DNA of 64,000 nucleotides from Clostridia bacterium (GCA_017451915.1 JAFTNJ010000023.1:1-64000), one strand, 5' to 3'. Numbered from the stretch's first letter, positions 40,850-50,413 are shown. Numbers and translations: made by a program. The notes: generated by a model from the sequence alone, not told the origin.

Positions 40850-43800
40850 TTAAGATCCTTTCTCTTCCTCCGTGTCCATCTCCTTGGCAGGGGAGTCAAC
40901 GGGAGCTTCTTCAATGGTTGCTTCTGCTTCGGGGCCGGCGGGAGTCTCTTCTGCCGCAACGGGAGCGGGGACCGACACCAGGGCACGAAGCACGGGAATC
41001 TTTTTCAGCTTGCGCTCGGTCAAGATCAGTACCGCCAACAATCCGAGGGAAACCAAGGATACCGTTGTACCAATGATCAGCGTATTGGGGCGATATACGA
41101 TCTCCAAAGAGTGGGTCTGACCGGCTTCACCGTCGATATAGAAGGACACCAGAGAACCCAAAGCCTTCACGGTTTCCACCTCAACGCCGTCCACGTAGAC
41201 CTTCCAGCCCTTGTCATAGGGGAGGGTAGTCATCACCAGCTCGGCCTCGCGGGAAGCGGTAAAGGTACCGCGGAAGGAGCTCTCGGTGTATTCGGTGATC
41301 TGATACTGATCCTGGGCCAAACGGGCCATAACGTCCTCAAATACTTCCCAGTCAATATAGTAGAAGCTGTCTTGTCCGTTTTTAATATAGAAATAGGTGC
41401 TGACCAGTCCCATATCCAGAGAAAGCTCCTTGCCTTCCTCCTGAATACCAAAGGACAGGATGCAGGCCGAATCGTTGGCGTTAAAAGTTCCGGTGTACAG
41501 CTCGCTTCCTTCCTCGTCCCGCAGGGTCAGGTTCATTTCCCGAGGATAATCCGAGGGAAGATAGAAGAAGAGCTCGGCGGTTTCGGGCATGGTAACGGTA
41601 TAAGTGAGGTAGGCATCCTCATCTTGCAAATCAATGCCGTAACGGGAATGTCCCGCAACAATGCCCTTGATCATGTTAAAGGGCTTGGTAGAGGTGATCT
41701 TTACGGGAACGAATACCTCCACCGTTTCCTCCTCACCAAGCATGGAGGTGAGAATGGCGTTCATACGCTCAAAGGGGCTGCTGTATTCGTCCGCGTATTC
41801 GCCGGTACGCTGGGTCTCGTCAATGCCGAGAAGCTCATTCAGCTTGGCTTTCAAGGCGTTCACGGCTTGTCCGATCTTGTCGGCGTTGGGCGTGGCATCC
41901 TCATCGGTATCCTCGCTCGGGGTATCCTCTTCGGGGAGGGCTTCCACAAATCCCAAGGGGAAATCCAGCAAATCCTCATTCACGCCGTAGGCCAGGGAGA
42001 GGGCGTAGGGATTCTTATACGCAATGTACCCGTTGGCGGGATCGGTGGAATAGACCTCGTAATAGTTTTCGTAAATATCCTTTTCCGAGAGAATATATTT
42101 CATTCCAAGCAGGGAATCGCTCACCGGGGTTCCGCCAAAATACTTGGACCAATGGGAACGGGAAAGATATCCCAGCTTGTTCAGAAAACGAATCGTCTCC
42201 TCATTGAGTGTGGAGGTCGAGCCAGACAGACCGCGAATTCCAAGTGCCATGTTGTCGTTGGTCTTTTGGTTGTAGGTCTTTTCCATACGGTAGAAGGAGG
42301 TATCGGATTGCTGTACCGTTTCCACCAAGGGACGGGATTTATTCAGGGAATTGTTGTAAGAGCTATAGCTGGAATACACTACGTCATAATCCAGGCCGTT
42401 CAAGTTCCAAAGGCCGTTCAAAAAGACCTCAATGGTAACCGCGGCAACCAGGAAGACGCAAACGATCTGCTTGTCCTCGGCCTTTCGCAAGAGGCCCAGT
42501 AGGGCAAGATAAGCAAAGATCAGGATCAGCGAGAACCAGATGGTCATATAATCGTCGGGCTTGATCACCGGCGCGTCGTCGTATTTTTGAAGAATGATGC
42601 AGAAAAGCGCGATCAGGCCGCCGGTTCCCATAACTCCCTTGAGGGATACGGTCTTAAACTCCGAAAAAGCACGGCAAGCCAGGACGCAGAGATAGAAGGA
42701 AAGCATAAAGCTATACCGATAGTTGAGCCAGTTGGGATACTGGAATCCGTGCCAAACCAGATCGGTAACGCTTAAGGAAAAGCTTGCAATGAAGATAAAG
42801 ATGAACACTCCGGAAAAGATCTTTTGCCGCATAGGGTACTTGTCGGTCAAGAAGTAGGCCGGCAAAAGCAGGAGGGTTAACATTCCGCAATAAATAAAGG
42901 GATAGCCCTCGGGACGAACTGTATCATAGGAGCCCGGCAGAAGCTTATACAGCAGATCCATGATATCAAAGTTCGTGGTGATCTCCCAATCGGGAGAGGA
43001 AAAGGTGGATTTACCAAAGCTCAAGGAATAGTAGGCGCTAAATACGATCACCGAGGCGATTCCAATGGCGACCATAGAGAAAAAGGCTATGCGGAACAGC
43101 GATTTGAAGAAGTGGTTCTTTTCGCGCAGAGGATTGTTACGGTCCTCCTCGTTGTGCGCAAAATAGTAGATGAAGAAATAAATAAAGCAGTAAATGCAGA
43201 TCATGTACCCGATGTAGTAGTTACTGAACACCGTAAGGGCCAGGAAGATCGTGTACATCTTGAATTTGCCGTATTTGATCAGCTGCTCCATACCGTAGGT
43301 CAGCAAAGGCAACCACATCACCGCGTCGATCCACATGGTATTGTGCTGCTGTACTACCGCGTAGCTGGATAGGGCAAAGAAAGTGGAAAACAGCAGGATC
43401 GCATAGGCGTTGGGAGTTCTCAAGGTCTTCTTCATGTAAAAGCCAAAGGTCACTCCGCAGATCGCGGTCTTCAGCAAAAACAGCGTCAGCAATGCCTCCA
43501 GCATCCGCTTTTGAGGAAACAGGCAAACAATATAGGACAGAGGGCTGGCAATATAGTAGGCGTAGATTCCCAAAAATTCACCGCCAAGACTACGGCAGAA
43601 GGAATAGAGAAGACTGGCGTCTCCGGTAACGGCGTTGCGAAGCGCCTCAAAGAAATAAACGTATTGGGCATTCAGATCCAATACCAAAACACTTCCGTTT
43701 CCAAAGGGATGTAATCCCTTGGCAAGGTAGATCAAATACATGATCACGGCGGGAAGGAGGGCACAGCCCAGTAAAAAGCGATACTCCTTCCACAGGCATT

Positions 43801-43867
43801 TCCATTTGTTGTTGCCTGTTGCCGCGGTCATGGGCAGCAGATCCTTCTCTGTGGTTGATTTGTTCAT
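40850..43867 (-). CDS. YfhO-family membrane protein
   Basis: A 1005-residue membrane protein of the YfhO/glycosyltransferase-C-like family. About twelve hydrophobic segments in residues 25-500, then an extracytoplasmic domain of about 430 residues, one more C-terminal membrane segment (TLIIGTTVSLVSLGLLAVLIL), and an acidic Ala/Pro/Glu tail of about 40 residues. B. subtilis YfhO is linked to glycosylation of lipoteichoic acid. It may transfer sugars from polyprenyl donors to surface polymers. Overlaps the DUF951 gene by 4 bases (ATGA). Confidence 0.88.
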   Translation of the reverse strand: MNKSTTEKDLLPMTAATGNNKWKCLWKEYRFLLGCALLPAVIMYLIYLAKGLHPFGNGSVLVLDLNAQYVYFFEALRNAVTGDASLLYSFCRSLGGEFLGIYAYYIASPLSYIVCLFPQKRMLEALLTLFLLKTAICGVTFGFYMKKTLRTPNAYAILLFSTFFALSSYAVVQQHNTMWIDAVMWLPLLTYGMEQLIKYGKFKMYTIFLALTVFSNYYIGYMICIYCFIYFFIYYFAHNEEDRNNPLREKNHFFKSLFRIAFFSMVAIGIASVIVFSAYYSLSFGKSTFSSPDWEITTNFDIMDLLYKLLPGSYDTVRPEGYPFIYCGMLTLLLLPAYFLTDKYPMRQKIFSGVFIFIFIASFSLSVTDLVWHGFQYPNWLNYRYSFMLSFYLCVLACRAFSEFKTVSLKGVMGTGGLIALFCIILQKYDDAPVIKPDDYMTIWFSLILIFAYLALLGLLRKAEDKQIVCVFLVAAVTIEVFLNGLWNLNGLDYDVVYSSYSSYNNSLNKSRPLVETVQQSDTSFYRMEKTYNQKTNDNMALGIRGLSGSTSTLNEETIRFLNKLGYLSRSHWSKYFGGTPVSDSLLGMKYILSEKDIYENYYEVYSTDPANGYIAYKNPYALSLAYGVNEDLLDFPLGFVEALPEEDTPSEDTDEDATPNADKIGQAVNALKAKLNELLGIDETQRTGEYADEYSSPFERMNAILTSMLGEEETVEVFVPVKITSTKPFNMIKGIVAGHSRYGIDLQDEDAYLTYTVTMPETAELFFYLPSDYPREMNLTLRDEEGSELYTGTFNANDSACILSFGIQEEGKELSLDMGLVSTYFYIKNGQDSFYYIDWEVFEDVMARLAQDQYQITEYTESSFRGTFTASREAELVMTTLPYDKGWKVYVDGVEVETVKALGSLVSFYIDGEAGQTHSLEIVYRPNTLIIGTTVSLVSLGLLAVLILTERKLKKIPVLRALVSVPAPVAAEETPAGPEAEATIEEAPVDSPAKEMDTEEEKGS

Positions 43868-44085
43868 TTGGCAGTCTCCGTTTCTTTCTGATTTTCGTCA
43901 CTTGGCAGAATATGTCGAATTGATTTTTCCAGCTTAATACGATCCAGGGTCATATCGCGTCCGCAGGTTTTGCAAACCACCCGCACCTGGCTTCCAACGC
44001 GCAAAACCAAAAACTCGGTTCCGCCGCAGGGATGGGGCTTTTTCATGCAGATCCGATCGTTGGGATGCAACGGAATAATAGACAT
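43864..44085 (-). CDS. DUF951 domain protein
   Basis: A 73-residue protein of the DUF951/YyzM family: HPNDRICMKKPHPCGGTEFLVLRVGSQVRVVCKTCGRDMTLDRIKLEKSIR contains the conserved Cys pairs (PHPCGG and CKTCGR), a probable small Zn ribbon. Function unknown. The ATG at 44085 has AAAAGGAGG upstream; the frame could go further but lacks an RBS there. First gene of the minus-strand operon. Confidence 0.9.
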   Translation of the reverse strand: MSIIPLHPNDRICMKKPHPCGGTEFLVLRVGSQVRVVCKTCGRDMTLDRIKLEKSIRHILPSDENQKETETAK

Positions 44086-44124
44086 GGTATTCCTCCTTTT
44101 TTCAAAACATCCAAACCATACGTT

Positions 44125-44153
44125 ATTATACCATAAAAAAATCCTTCTGTAAA
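44125..44153 (-). promoter_or_regulatory. Promoter of the DUF951-yfhO-ruvAB operon
   Basis: Minus strand: TTTACA (44153-44148), 17-base spacer, TGGTATAAT with TATAAT at 44130-44125. Confidence 0.75.
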
Positions 44154-44203
44154 CCAAATTTCTGTATTTTTAAACGTTTTTTTCCAAAAAATAAAAGAAT
44201 CGT

Positions 44204-44232
44204 TTGACTTATTGACTTTTTAGTGGTATAAT
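44204..44232 (+). promoter_or_regulatory. Promoter of the ruvC operon
   Basis: TTGACT (44204-44209), 17-base spacer, TATAAT (44227-44232). A second TTGACT at 44212-44217 is too close to be used with the same -10. Confidence 0.7.
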
Positions 44233-44269
44233 ACAACATGGATATTTATGTGCAGAAGGAAACCGACGT

Positions 44270-44767
44270 ATGATCATACTTGGAATTGACCCCGGACTTG
44301 CCATTGTAGGCTGGGGCGTAATCGAATATAAGAATACGAAGTTCCGCACGCTGGCCTACGGCTCGGTGCAAACTCCGGCCAACACGAGGGTGGAAGAGCG
44401 GCTCAAATCCATTCATGAAGGAATCCGTCAGCTGATTCAAACCTATCACCCCGATGCGGTTGCTGTGGAAGAACTGTTCTTCAACACAAACATCACCACG
44501 GGGATTCGCGTGGCCGAGGCCAGAGGCGTGATCCTGTTGGCGGCCGAGCAGGCGGGGGTTCCAATCTACGAGTACACCCCTCTGCAAGTCAAGCAGGCGG
44601 TGGTCGGCTACGGACGGGCGGTAAAAAAGCAGGTGATCACCATGGTTACCATGCTCTTAGGCCTCAAGGAACCTCCCAAGCCCGACGATACCGCCGATGC
44701 CCTTGCCATTGCCATCTGCCACGCCCATAGCGGATGCTCCCGCCTGGCCGACTATTTCAACAAGTAA
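44270..44767 (+). CDS. ruvC: Crossover junction endodeoxyribonuclease RuvC
   Basis: Resolves Holliday junctions. RNase H-like fold with acidic catalytic residues: ILGIDPGLAIVGWG (Asp7), AVEELFFNTN (Glu near 66), and KPDDTADALAIAICH (Asp pair near 141-144). 165 residues. AGAAGGA precedes ATG. It is divergent from ruvAB rather than in the ruvC-ruvA-ruvB order found in many bacteria. Confidence 0.96.
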   Translation: MIILGIDPGLAIVGWGVIEYKNTKFRTLAYGSVQTPANTRVEERLKSIHEGIRQLIQTYHPDAVAVEELFFNTNITTGIRVAEARGVILLAAEQAGVPIYEYTPLQVKQAVVGYGRAVKKQVITMVTMLLGLKEPPKPDDTADALAIAICHAHSGCSRLADYFNK

Positions 44768-44788
44768 AGAACGAAGAGGAAAAAACAT

Positions 44789-45655
44789 ATGTGGTCTTCA
44801 GAAAACTGGAAAGATTATGAATTATTGGACACGTCGGACGGAGAACGTCTGGAGCGTTGGGGGGATCTGATCCTGATCCGTCCCGACCCTCAGATCATCT
44901 GGAAGAATGTGGCGCGGCATCCTGCCTGGAAAAAAGCCGACGGCATCTACCGTCGCTCGGCCTCGGGCGGCGGCGCCTGGGTCAAGAACAAGCTGCCGGA
45001 ATCCTGGCAGATCGGTTACGGTGACCTGCGCTTTCTTCTGCGTCCCATGGGCTTTAAGCACACCGGCCTTTTCCCCGAGCAGGCGGCAAACTGGGATTGG
45101 TTCTCTGATCTGATCCGCCGTGCCAACCGTCCCATTAAAGTCCTGAATCTATTTGCCTATACCGGCGGTGCCACCGTTGCCGCCGCTGCGGCAGGAGCCT
45201 CGGTGGTTCACGTAGACGCATCCAAGGGAATCGTGGCGCAGGCCAAGGAAAACGCCGCGCTCTCGGGGTTGGGACAGGCCCCCATTCGTTACATTGTAGA
45301 CGACTGCAAAAAGTTTGTGGAAAGGGAACTGCGCCGTGGAAACGTGTATGACGGAATCATTATGGACCCGCCCTCTTACGGCAGAGGCCCCGGCGGTGAG
45401 GTCTGGAAGCTGGAGGAGAGCATTGACGGCTTGATCGATCTGGCATCCAAGCTTCTCTCCCGTGATCCCCTGTTCTTCCTGGTCAATTCCTATACCACGG
45501 GATTGTCACCTCTTACCATGAGCTATCTCATCGACCTCAAGGTCAAGAGTCGATTTGGCGGAATGATCGAATCAGGGGAGCTTGGACTGCGAGTTACCCA
45601 AACCGGTGCCTTTTTACCCTGCGGTGCCAGCTCCCGGTGGTACGCCGCGGATTGA
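44789..45655 (+). CDS. RlmI-like SAM-dependent methyltransferase
   Basis: A 288-residue class I methyltransferase: VLNLFAYTGGATVAAAAAGASVVHVDAS near residue 118 is the SAM-binding motif I, and IIMDPPSYGRG near 191 is the motif IV for RNA cytosine methylation. Residues of the rRNA m5C family (YccW/RlmI) fit, but the PUA domain of true RlmI is absent, so the target RNA base is uncertain. AAGAGGAAA before the ATG. 21 bases after ruvC. Confidence 0.85.
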   Translation: MWSSENWKDYELLDTSDGERLERWGDLILIRPDPQIIWKNVARHPAWKKADGIYRRSASGGGAWVKNKLPESWQIGYGDLRFLLRPMGFKHTGLFPEQAANWDWFSDLIRRANRPIKVLNLFAYTGGATVAAAAAGASVVHVDASKGIVAQAKENAALSGLGQAPIRYIVDDCKKFVERELRRGNVYDGIIMDPPSYGRGPGGEVWKLEESIDGLIDLASKLLSRDPLFFLVNSYTTGLSPLTMSYLIDLKVKSRFGGMIESGELGLRVTQTGAFLPCGASSRWYAAD

Positions 45656-45676
45656 TTTGGAAAGGAAGGATAAACC

Positions 45677-46570
45677 TTGTCGGAATCTTTTATTCATACA
45701 GAAAACCTATGCTTTTCCTACCTGGACAGTGAGGGAAAGCGGGAGAGCCCTGCCTTAAAGGGCATTTCGGTGGATATCAAAAAAGGCGAGTATGTTGCCG
45801 TTTTGGGGCACAACGGCTCGGGAAAATCCACCTTTGCAAAGCTTTTGAATCTGATCCTGGAGCCCACCGGTGGCCGTCTTGTGATTGACGGTACCGATCT
45901 GACCGAAAAGGAATTGAACGACGATCTGCTGCTTCAGCTTCGACGCAAGGTGGGAATGGTCTTTCAGAATCCCGATAACCAGTTGGTTGCTACCATCGTT
46001 GAGGAGGACGTGGCCTTTGGCCCGGAAAATCTGGGTATCCCTCCCGCAGAGATCCGCATTCGCGTAGACGAGGCGTTGGAGGCCGTGGGAATGACCCGTT
46101 ACGCCAAGCATGAGCCCCACCGTCTTTCCGGCGGTCAAAAGCAACGAATCGCGATTGCAGGCATCATCGCCATGATGCCCCAATGCATTATTTTTGATGA
46201 GTCCACCGCCATGCTGGATCCCAACGGACGCAAAGAGGTGCTGGACACCATTCGTATGCTGAATCGGGATTATGGAATAACCGTTTTGAACATTACGCAT
46301 TATATGAATGAGGCCGCTCTGGCCGATCGGGTGCTGGTAATCAACGACGGACTTCTGCTTTTGGACGGCACTCCCGACGAAATCTTTGCGCAGCGGGATC
46401 TTTTGGAAAGGGTAGGATTGGAGGTGCCGCAGTGCGCCGATCTGATCTACCGTCTGCGCTCGTTGGGCGTTTCCTTGGAGGGAAGTGCGATCTCCACTCC
46501 CGAGGGATGTGCCGCCATGATCGAGGCGGCCTACAAGAAGCAACAAGAAGGAGGGAAGGCGCATGGATAA
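45677..46570 (+). CDS. ecfA1: Energy-coupling factor ATPase 1
   Basis: ATPase subunit of the ECF transporter energising module for vitamin/metal uptake. Walker A GHNGSGKST near residue 44, Q-loop VFQNPDNQL, signature LSGGQKQRIAIAG, Walker B IFDEST and switch His in ITHYMNEA. 297 residues. Start is TTG 45677 after AAAGGAAGGA, with no ATG fitting the family length. Overlaps ecfA2 by 8 bases. Confidence 0.96.
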   Translation: MSESFIHTENLCFSYLDSEGKRESPALKGISVDIKKGEYVAVLGHNGSGKSTFAKLLNLILEPTGGRLVIDGTDLTEKELNDDLLLQLRRKVGMVFQNPDNQLVATIVEEDVAFGPENLGIPPAEIRIRVDEALEAVGMTRYAKHEPHRLSGGQKQRIAIAGIIAMMPQCIIFDESTAMLDPNGRKEVLDTIRMLNRDYGITVLNITHYMNEAALADRVLVINDGLLLLDGTPDEIFAQRDLLERVGLEVPQCADLIYRLRSLGVSLEGSAISTPEGCAAMIEAAYKKQQEGGKAHG

Positions 46571-47498
46571 GATCTATCTGGATCACGTCAGCTTTGTTTA
46601 CAGCGCCGGTACTCCCTTTGAGCAAAAGGCCCTGGACGACGTTTGCCTTGGAATTCGCGCCGGTTGTCTGACGGGAATCATCGGCCACACCGGATCGGGA
46701 AAGTCCACCATGATGCAGCTTTTGAACGGCTTGGCAAAGCCGACCTCGGGGCGGGTTCTGTTGGACGGCGATGACATCAACGCCACCTTGGAAGGCGTTT
46801 TTGATGAGTGGTCAAAACGGCAGGAATACCAACATTTATCGAAAAGTGCCGCAAAAAAGGCCATTAAGCGTGAGCTTCTGGATAAAAAGCGCGTGCTTTG
46901 CTTCCGGGTTGGATTGGTCATGCAATACCCGGAGTATCAGCTCTTTGAGGAAACGGTCTACAAGGACATTGCCTACGGCCCGCGCAACATGGGTCTCTCC
47001 GAAGAAGAGATCCACGAGCGTGTATATGAAGCAGCCGCCTTTGCCGGTGTAGATCAAGCCTGGATGGAAAAATCCCCCTTTGATCTTTCGGGAGGGCAAA
47101 AGCGTCGCGTGGCACTGGCCGGTGTAATCGCCATGCGTCCCGAGGTTCTGGTGCTGGATGAACCCGGCGCCGGCTTGGACCCCCAAGGGCGTAACGCCAT
47201 CTTCGACGGAATCGTCCATTATCAAAAAACGACGGGCTCTACCGTCCTGATCGTTAGTCACAGTATGGAGGATATGGCTCGTTTTTGTGATGACGTAGTT
47301 GTCCTCTCTCAGGCCAAGGTGGTCTACCATGGCACCTGCAAAGAGGTATTTGCGCACGTAGACGAGCTTTCGGCCATTGGTCTGGATATTCCTCAGATCA
47401 CACAGCTGATGCTCCTGCTCAAGGAGCGCGGACTTCCGGTTCCTTCCAACGTATATACACTGGAGGATGCCGTCCGGGCACTGCAATTTCTGGTTTAA
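46563..47498 (+). CDS. ecfA2: Energy-coupling factor ATPase 2
   Basis: Second ATPase of the ECF module. Walker A GHTGSGKST near residue 43, a charged insertion after it (DEWSKRQEYQHLSKSAAKKAIKREL-type, about residues 80-108) longer than in EcfA1, Q-loop MQYPEYQLFEETVYKDIAYGP, signature LSGGQKRRVALAG, and Walker B VLDEPGAGLD. 311 residues. EcfA1 and EcfA2 form a heterodimer with EcfT. Confidence 0.96.
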   Translation: MDKIYLDHVSFVYSAGTPFEQKALDDVCLGIRAGCLTGIIGHTGSGKSTMMQLLNGLAKPTSGRVLLDGDDINATLEGVFDEWSKRQEYQHLSKSAAKKAIKRELLDKKRVLCFRVGLVMQYPEYQLFEETVYKDIAYGPRNMGLSEEEIHERVYEAAAFAGVDQAWMEKSPFDLSGGQKRRVALAGVIAMRPEVLVLDEPGAGLDPQGRNAIFDGIVHYQKTTGSTVLIVSHSMEDMARFCDDVVVLSQAKVVYHGTCKEVFAHVDELSAIGLDIPQITQLMLLLKERGLPVPSNVYTLEDAVRALQFLV

Positions 47499-47534
47499 AT
47501 TCTACTCTCCCGGGAAAGGAGGAGTTTTCACTTC

Positions 47535-48362
47535 ATGAAAGGCATTTCTTTTGGACAGTACTATCCGTCGGATTCTATGTTACATCGAATGGATCCCCGC
47601 GCAAAGGTCGTACTGGCCGTGCTTTATATCGTTTGTACGTTTTTGTGTAACAATGTGCTGGCATTTGCCGCATTGTTGCTTTCGGCATTGCTTTTGGTTT
47701 GTATGAGCCGCATTCCGTTGCGATTGATCCTGCGCTCGATCCGTCCGCTGTTACTGATCATCGCCCTGACCTCCTTCATTAACGTCTTTATGACCAAGGG
47801 GGAGCAGCTTTTAACCCCTGCCGATTGGAGGATCCAGATCTACGCCGAGGGTGTTTGGAATGCCGTCTTTATGGTGCTTCGCATTATGGTGCTGATCATT
47901 GGAACCGGTATTTTTCTGACCTATACCACCACACCGTTAGCGTTGACCGATGCCCTGGAGCTGTTGCTTTCTCCCTTGAAGAAGATCCACGTTCCGGTGC
48001 ACGATTTTGCCATGATGATGAGCATTGCTCTGCGGTTTATCCCAACGCTTTCCGAGGAAACAGAAAAGATCATGAACGCACAAAAGGCAAGGGGAGCAAA
48101 CTTTACCACCGGTGGGCTTTTGCAACGCGCCAAGGCTTTGATCCCCATTTTGATCCCACTTTTTGTATCCGCCATTGGCCGTGCCTTTGAGCTGGCCTCT
48201 GCCATGGAATGCCGATGCTACCACGGCGACGAAGGCCGTACCCGAATGCGTGTGTTGAAATTCCAAGCCTCCGACGCTCTTGCTATCGTACTCGTGACGC
48301 TGTTTGGGGTTGGACTGTTCTTTTTGAACCGTTTGGGCATTGGCTATACCCGCATATCTTAA
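47535..48362 (+). CDS. ecfT: Energy-coupling factor transmembrane protein EcfT
   Basis: A 275-residue CbiQ-family membrane subunit with five or six segments (about 26-58, 66-85, 112-132, 240-260). The two coupling helices carry the A-R-G motif AQKARGANF near residue 183 and AMECRCYHG near 224. Completes the ECF module; the S-component that sets the substrate is not in this window. GGAAAGGAGG precedes the ATG. Confidence 0.95.
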   Translation: MKGISFGQYYPSDSMLHRMDPRAKVVLAVLYIVCTFLCNNVLAFAALLLSALLLVCMSRIPLRLILRSIRPLLLIIALTSFINVFMTKGEQLLTPADWRIQIYAEGVWNAVFMVLRIMVLIIGTGIFLTYTTTPLALTDALELLLSPLKKIHVPVHDFAMMMSIALRFIPTLSEETEKIMNAQKARGANFTTGGLLQRAKALIPILIPLFVSAIGRAFELASAMECRCYHGDEGRTRMRVLKFQASDALAIVLVTLFGVGLFFLNRLGIGYTRIS

Positions 48363-48368
48363 AACGCC

Positions 48369-49154
48369 ATGAAGTTATTGATCAAAATCAGTTACCTGGG
48401 CACCAACTATTGCGGTTATCAGGTACAGCCCAACGGAATCAGTATTCAGCAAAAGCTGAACGAAGCTACCAAAGCGCTGTTTGGATATCCCTGCGACATC
48501 GTGGGCTGCAGCCGCACCGATAGCGGCGTGCACGCCAACGAATTTTGCGCTACTGTGGCAGAGAAAGGGAAGGCGGGATTGGAAACGACGATCCCCGTAG
48601 AACGCATCCCATTTGCGCTTTCCGCCCATTTGCCCGAGGACATCTGCGTTTTTGATGCGTGCTGGGTTCCCGACCGGTTTCACGCCCGTTATGATGTACG
48701 GGAAAAGGAATACGTGTATCGATTTTACAACCGCTCCATCCGCAACCCTTTGGAGGAAGGACGCGCCTTCCATGTGCCCAAGAGGATTGACGGCGAGCAA
48801 CTTCAAAATATGCAACGGGCTGCCGCCACTCTGGTTGGTACCCGGGATTTTGCCGCCTATATGGCGCAGGGCTCCAAGGTGGAGTCCACGGTTCGTACAA
48901 TCTACCGTGCGGAGGTTTTGCGGCAGGGGGATGTAATTGAGTTCCGTGTTGCGGCAAACGGTTTCCTGTATAACATGGTAAGAATCCTGGCCGGCACGTT
49001 GCTCGCAGTTGGTCAGGGAAAGCTGACCGTTGAAGAGTTTGAATCCATTACAAGAAGTAAAAACCGTCTTTTCGCCGGCTCCACCATGCCGCCCCACGGG
49101 CTGTATCTCAACCGTGTGGTTTATACGACCGAGGAGGCCGATCATGAGAATTGA
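48369..49154 (+). CDS. truA: tRNA pseudouridine(38-40) synthase TruA
   Basis: Modifies uridines 38-40 of the anticodon arm. Catalytic Asp is in GCSRTDSGVHANEF near residue 51; FHARYDVREKEYVYRF and ANGFLYNMVRILAGTLL are further conserved blocks. 261 residues. Its start is 6 bases after the ecfT stop. Confidence 0.96.
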   Translation: MKLLIKISYLGTNYCGYQVQPNGISIQQKLNEATKALFGYPCDIVGCSRTDSGVHANEFCATVAEKGKAGLETTIPVERIPFALSAHLPEDICVFDACWVPDRFHARYDVREKEYVYRFYNRSIRNPLEEGRAFHVPKRIDGEQLQNMQRAAATLVGTRDFAAYMAQGSKVESTVRTIYRAEVLRQGDVIEFRVAANGFLYNMVRILAGTLLAVGQGKLTVEEFESITRSKNRLFAGSTMPPHGLYLNRVVYTTEEADHEN

Positions 49155-50361
49155 CATGAAAGCACGGCTCCGAAGGGCTACCACTCCCAAAAACGGTGTT
49201 CCGATGCAAAACCACTATTATGAATCGGTTTCCGTGGGATTGGGAATCCTGCAGGTAGTGCTGTATCTTTCGCTGTTTGCTTTTGTGGTGCTGTCCTTCT
49301 TCCGTAACACCCAACTGATCACGTATCAAACCTTTTATCATTTCATCAAGGATCTCAATGCATCGGCCGAGTCGGTCTTTGACGCCACGTCGGATACGGT
49401 AAGCTATCCCACCGACGATCAGCAAAGCTTTACCCTCTATCGCCAAGGCCTTGCGGTGGCAGGGAATGCCAACGTCACGGTATTTACTGCGTCAGGGCGC
49501 CAAACCGTCAGCCAAAACATTCAATACCAAAACCCAACCGCCATTGGCTCGGGAAAATATTTGCTGGTTTATGAGCTTGGCGGAACGCAGTATTCCTTGT
49601 ACAATTCTTATACCAAGATCCACGAGGGAGTCAGCGATCACCCCATCAATCACGCAGCCATTTCCGAATCGGGAATGTTTGCCCTGGTGTCCGCATCGGA
49701 AGGGTACACCTCCACCGTATCTCTTTACAGCAGTCGCTTTTCGCTCCTGAATCGCTATCACAAAAGCGGCTACGTTATGGACGTTGCCATCAATAAGCGG
49801 GGAACACAGGTCTCAATTCTGTCCATTGCTCCGCAAAATGGGAGCTTTACCACCGAGTGGATGCTTTGCAAGCCCGGAGAGGATAGCGCCCAAGTAACAA
49901 AGCAATTTCTCAGCCGGGTAGGCTGGCGGTGCGAGTACACGGCCTCTGACCGTATTGTTTTGCTTCACGAGGCAGGTGTCTCCTTCTTCGATTCCGACGG
50001 AAAGGCCTTGCAAGAATACGATTTTCAGGGAAAAACGCTCCTATTCGTCGATTTTGACACCGCCGGAACCGCGATCTGTTTGCAGGGCACTGCGTTTTTT
50101 TCGAAAAAAGAGCTAATAGTATTTGACAAAAACGGGAAAATACTGTATAATGAAATGGAACCCGAGACCCCTTTGCAGATGGATTTGATCGGTCAGACCC
50201 TGTTCTTTCTTTCCGAGGACGGCGTGATTCGCCTGGATCTAAAGAACGCGGACCGCACCTTTGTTGCTTGCGCTACCGCGCAAAAGACCCTTCTTGCCAC
50301 TACCGAGGAGGAGGTTCTGCTTTGCTCCCCGCACCAAGGGGAGTATCTCCGTTTCCCTTAA
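49144..50361 (+). CDS. DUF5711 family membrane-anchored protein
   Basis: A 405-residue protein: basic N-terminus (MRIDMKARLRRATT), one membrane segment (about 30-55), then an extracytoplasmic beta-propeller-like repeat domain with short hydrophobic strands (VTVFTASGRQ, YLLVYELGG, YSLYNSYTK, MFALVSASEG) matching DUF5711. Function unknown. Starts at ATG 49144, overlapping truA by 11 bases; ATG 49156 is an alternative. A consensus promoter lies inside it (50123-50151). Confidence 0.8.
   Translation: MRIDMKARLRRATTPKNGVPMQNHYYESVSVGLGILQVVLYLSLFAFVVLSFFRNTQLITYQTFYHFIKDLNASAESVFDATSDTVSYPTDDQQSFTLYRQGLAVAGNANVTVFTASGRQTVSQNIQYQNPTAIGSGKYLLVYELGGTQYSLYNSYTKIHEGVSDHPINHAAISESGMFALVSASEGYTSTVSLYSSRFSLLNRYHKSGYVMDVAINKRGTQVSILSIAPQNGSFTTEWMLCKPGEDSAQVTKQFLSRVGWRCEYTASDRIVLLHEAGVSFFDSDGKALQEYDFQGKTLLFVDFDTAGTAICLQGTAFFSKKELIVFDKNGKILYNEMEPETPLQMDLIGQTLFFLSEDGVIRLDLKNADRTFVACATAQKTLLATTEEEVLLCSPHQGEYLRFP
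50123..50151 (+). promoter_or_regulatory. Consensus promoter inside the DUF5711 gene
   Basis: TTGACA (50123-50128), 17-base spacer, TATAAT (50146-50151). Both hexamers are perfect. It reads toward cvpA and the Clp gene and lies about 260 bases before the cvpA start. Confidence 0.7.
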
Positions 50362-50413
50362 AGAATCACAACCAAACAACGCAATCCAGCATTTTAAGAA
50401 AGGAAGTCATTTT

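Noticed and set aside
44212..44217. Second -35 box TTGACT as an alternative ruvC promoter
   Set aside because: Only 9 bases from the -10, too short for sigma-A.
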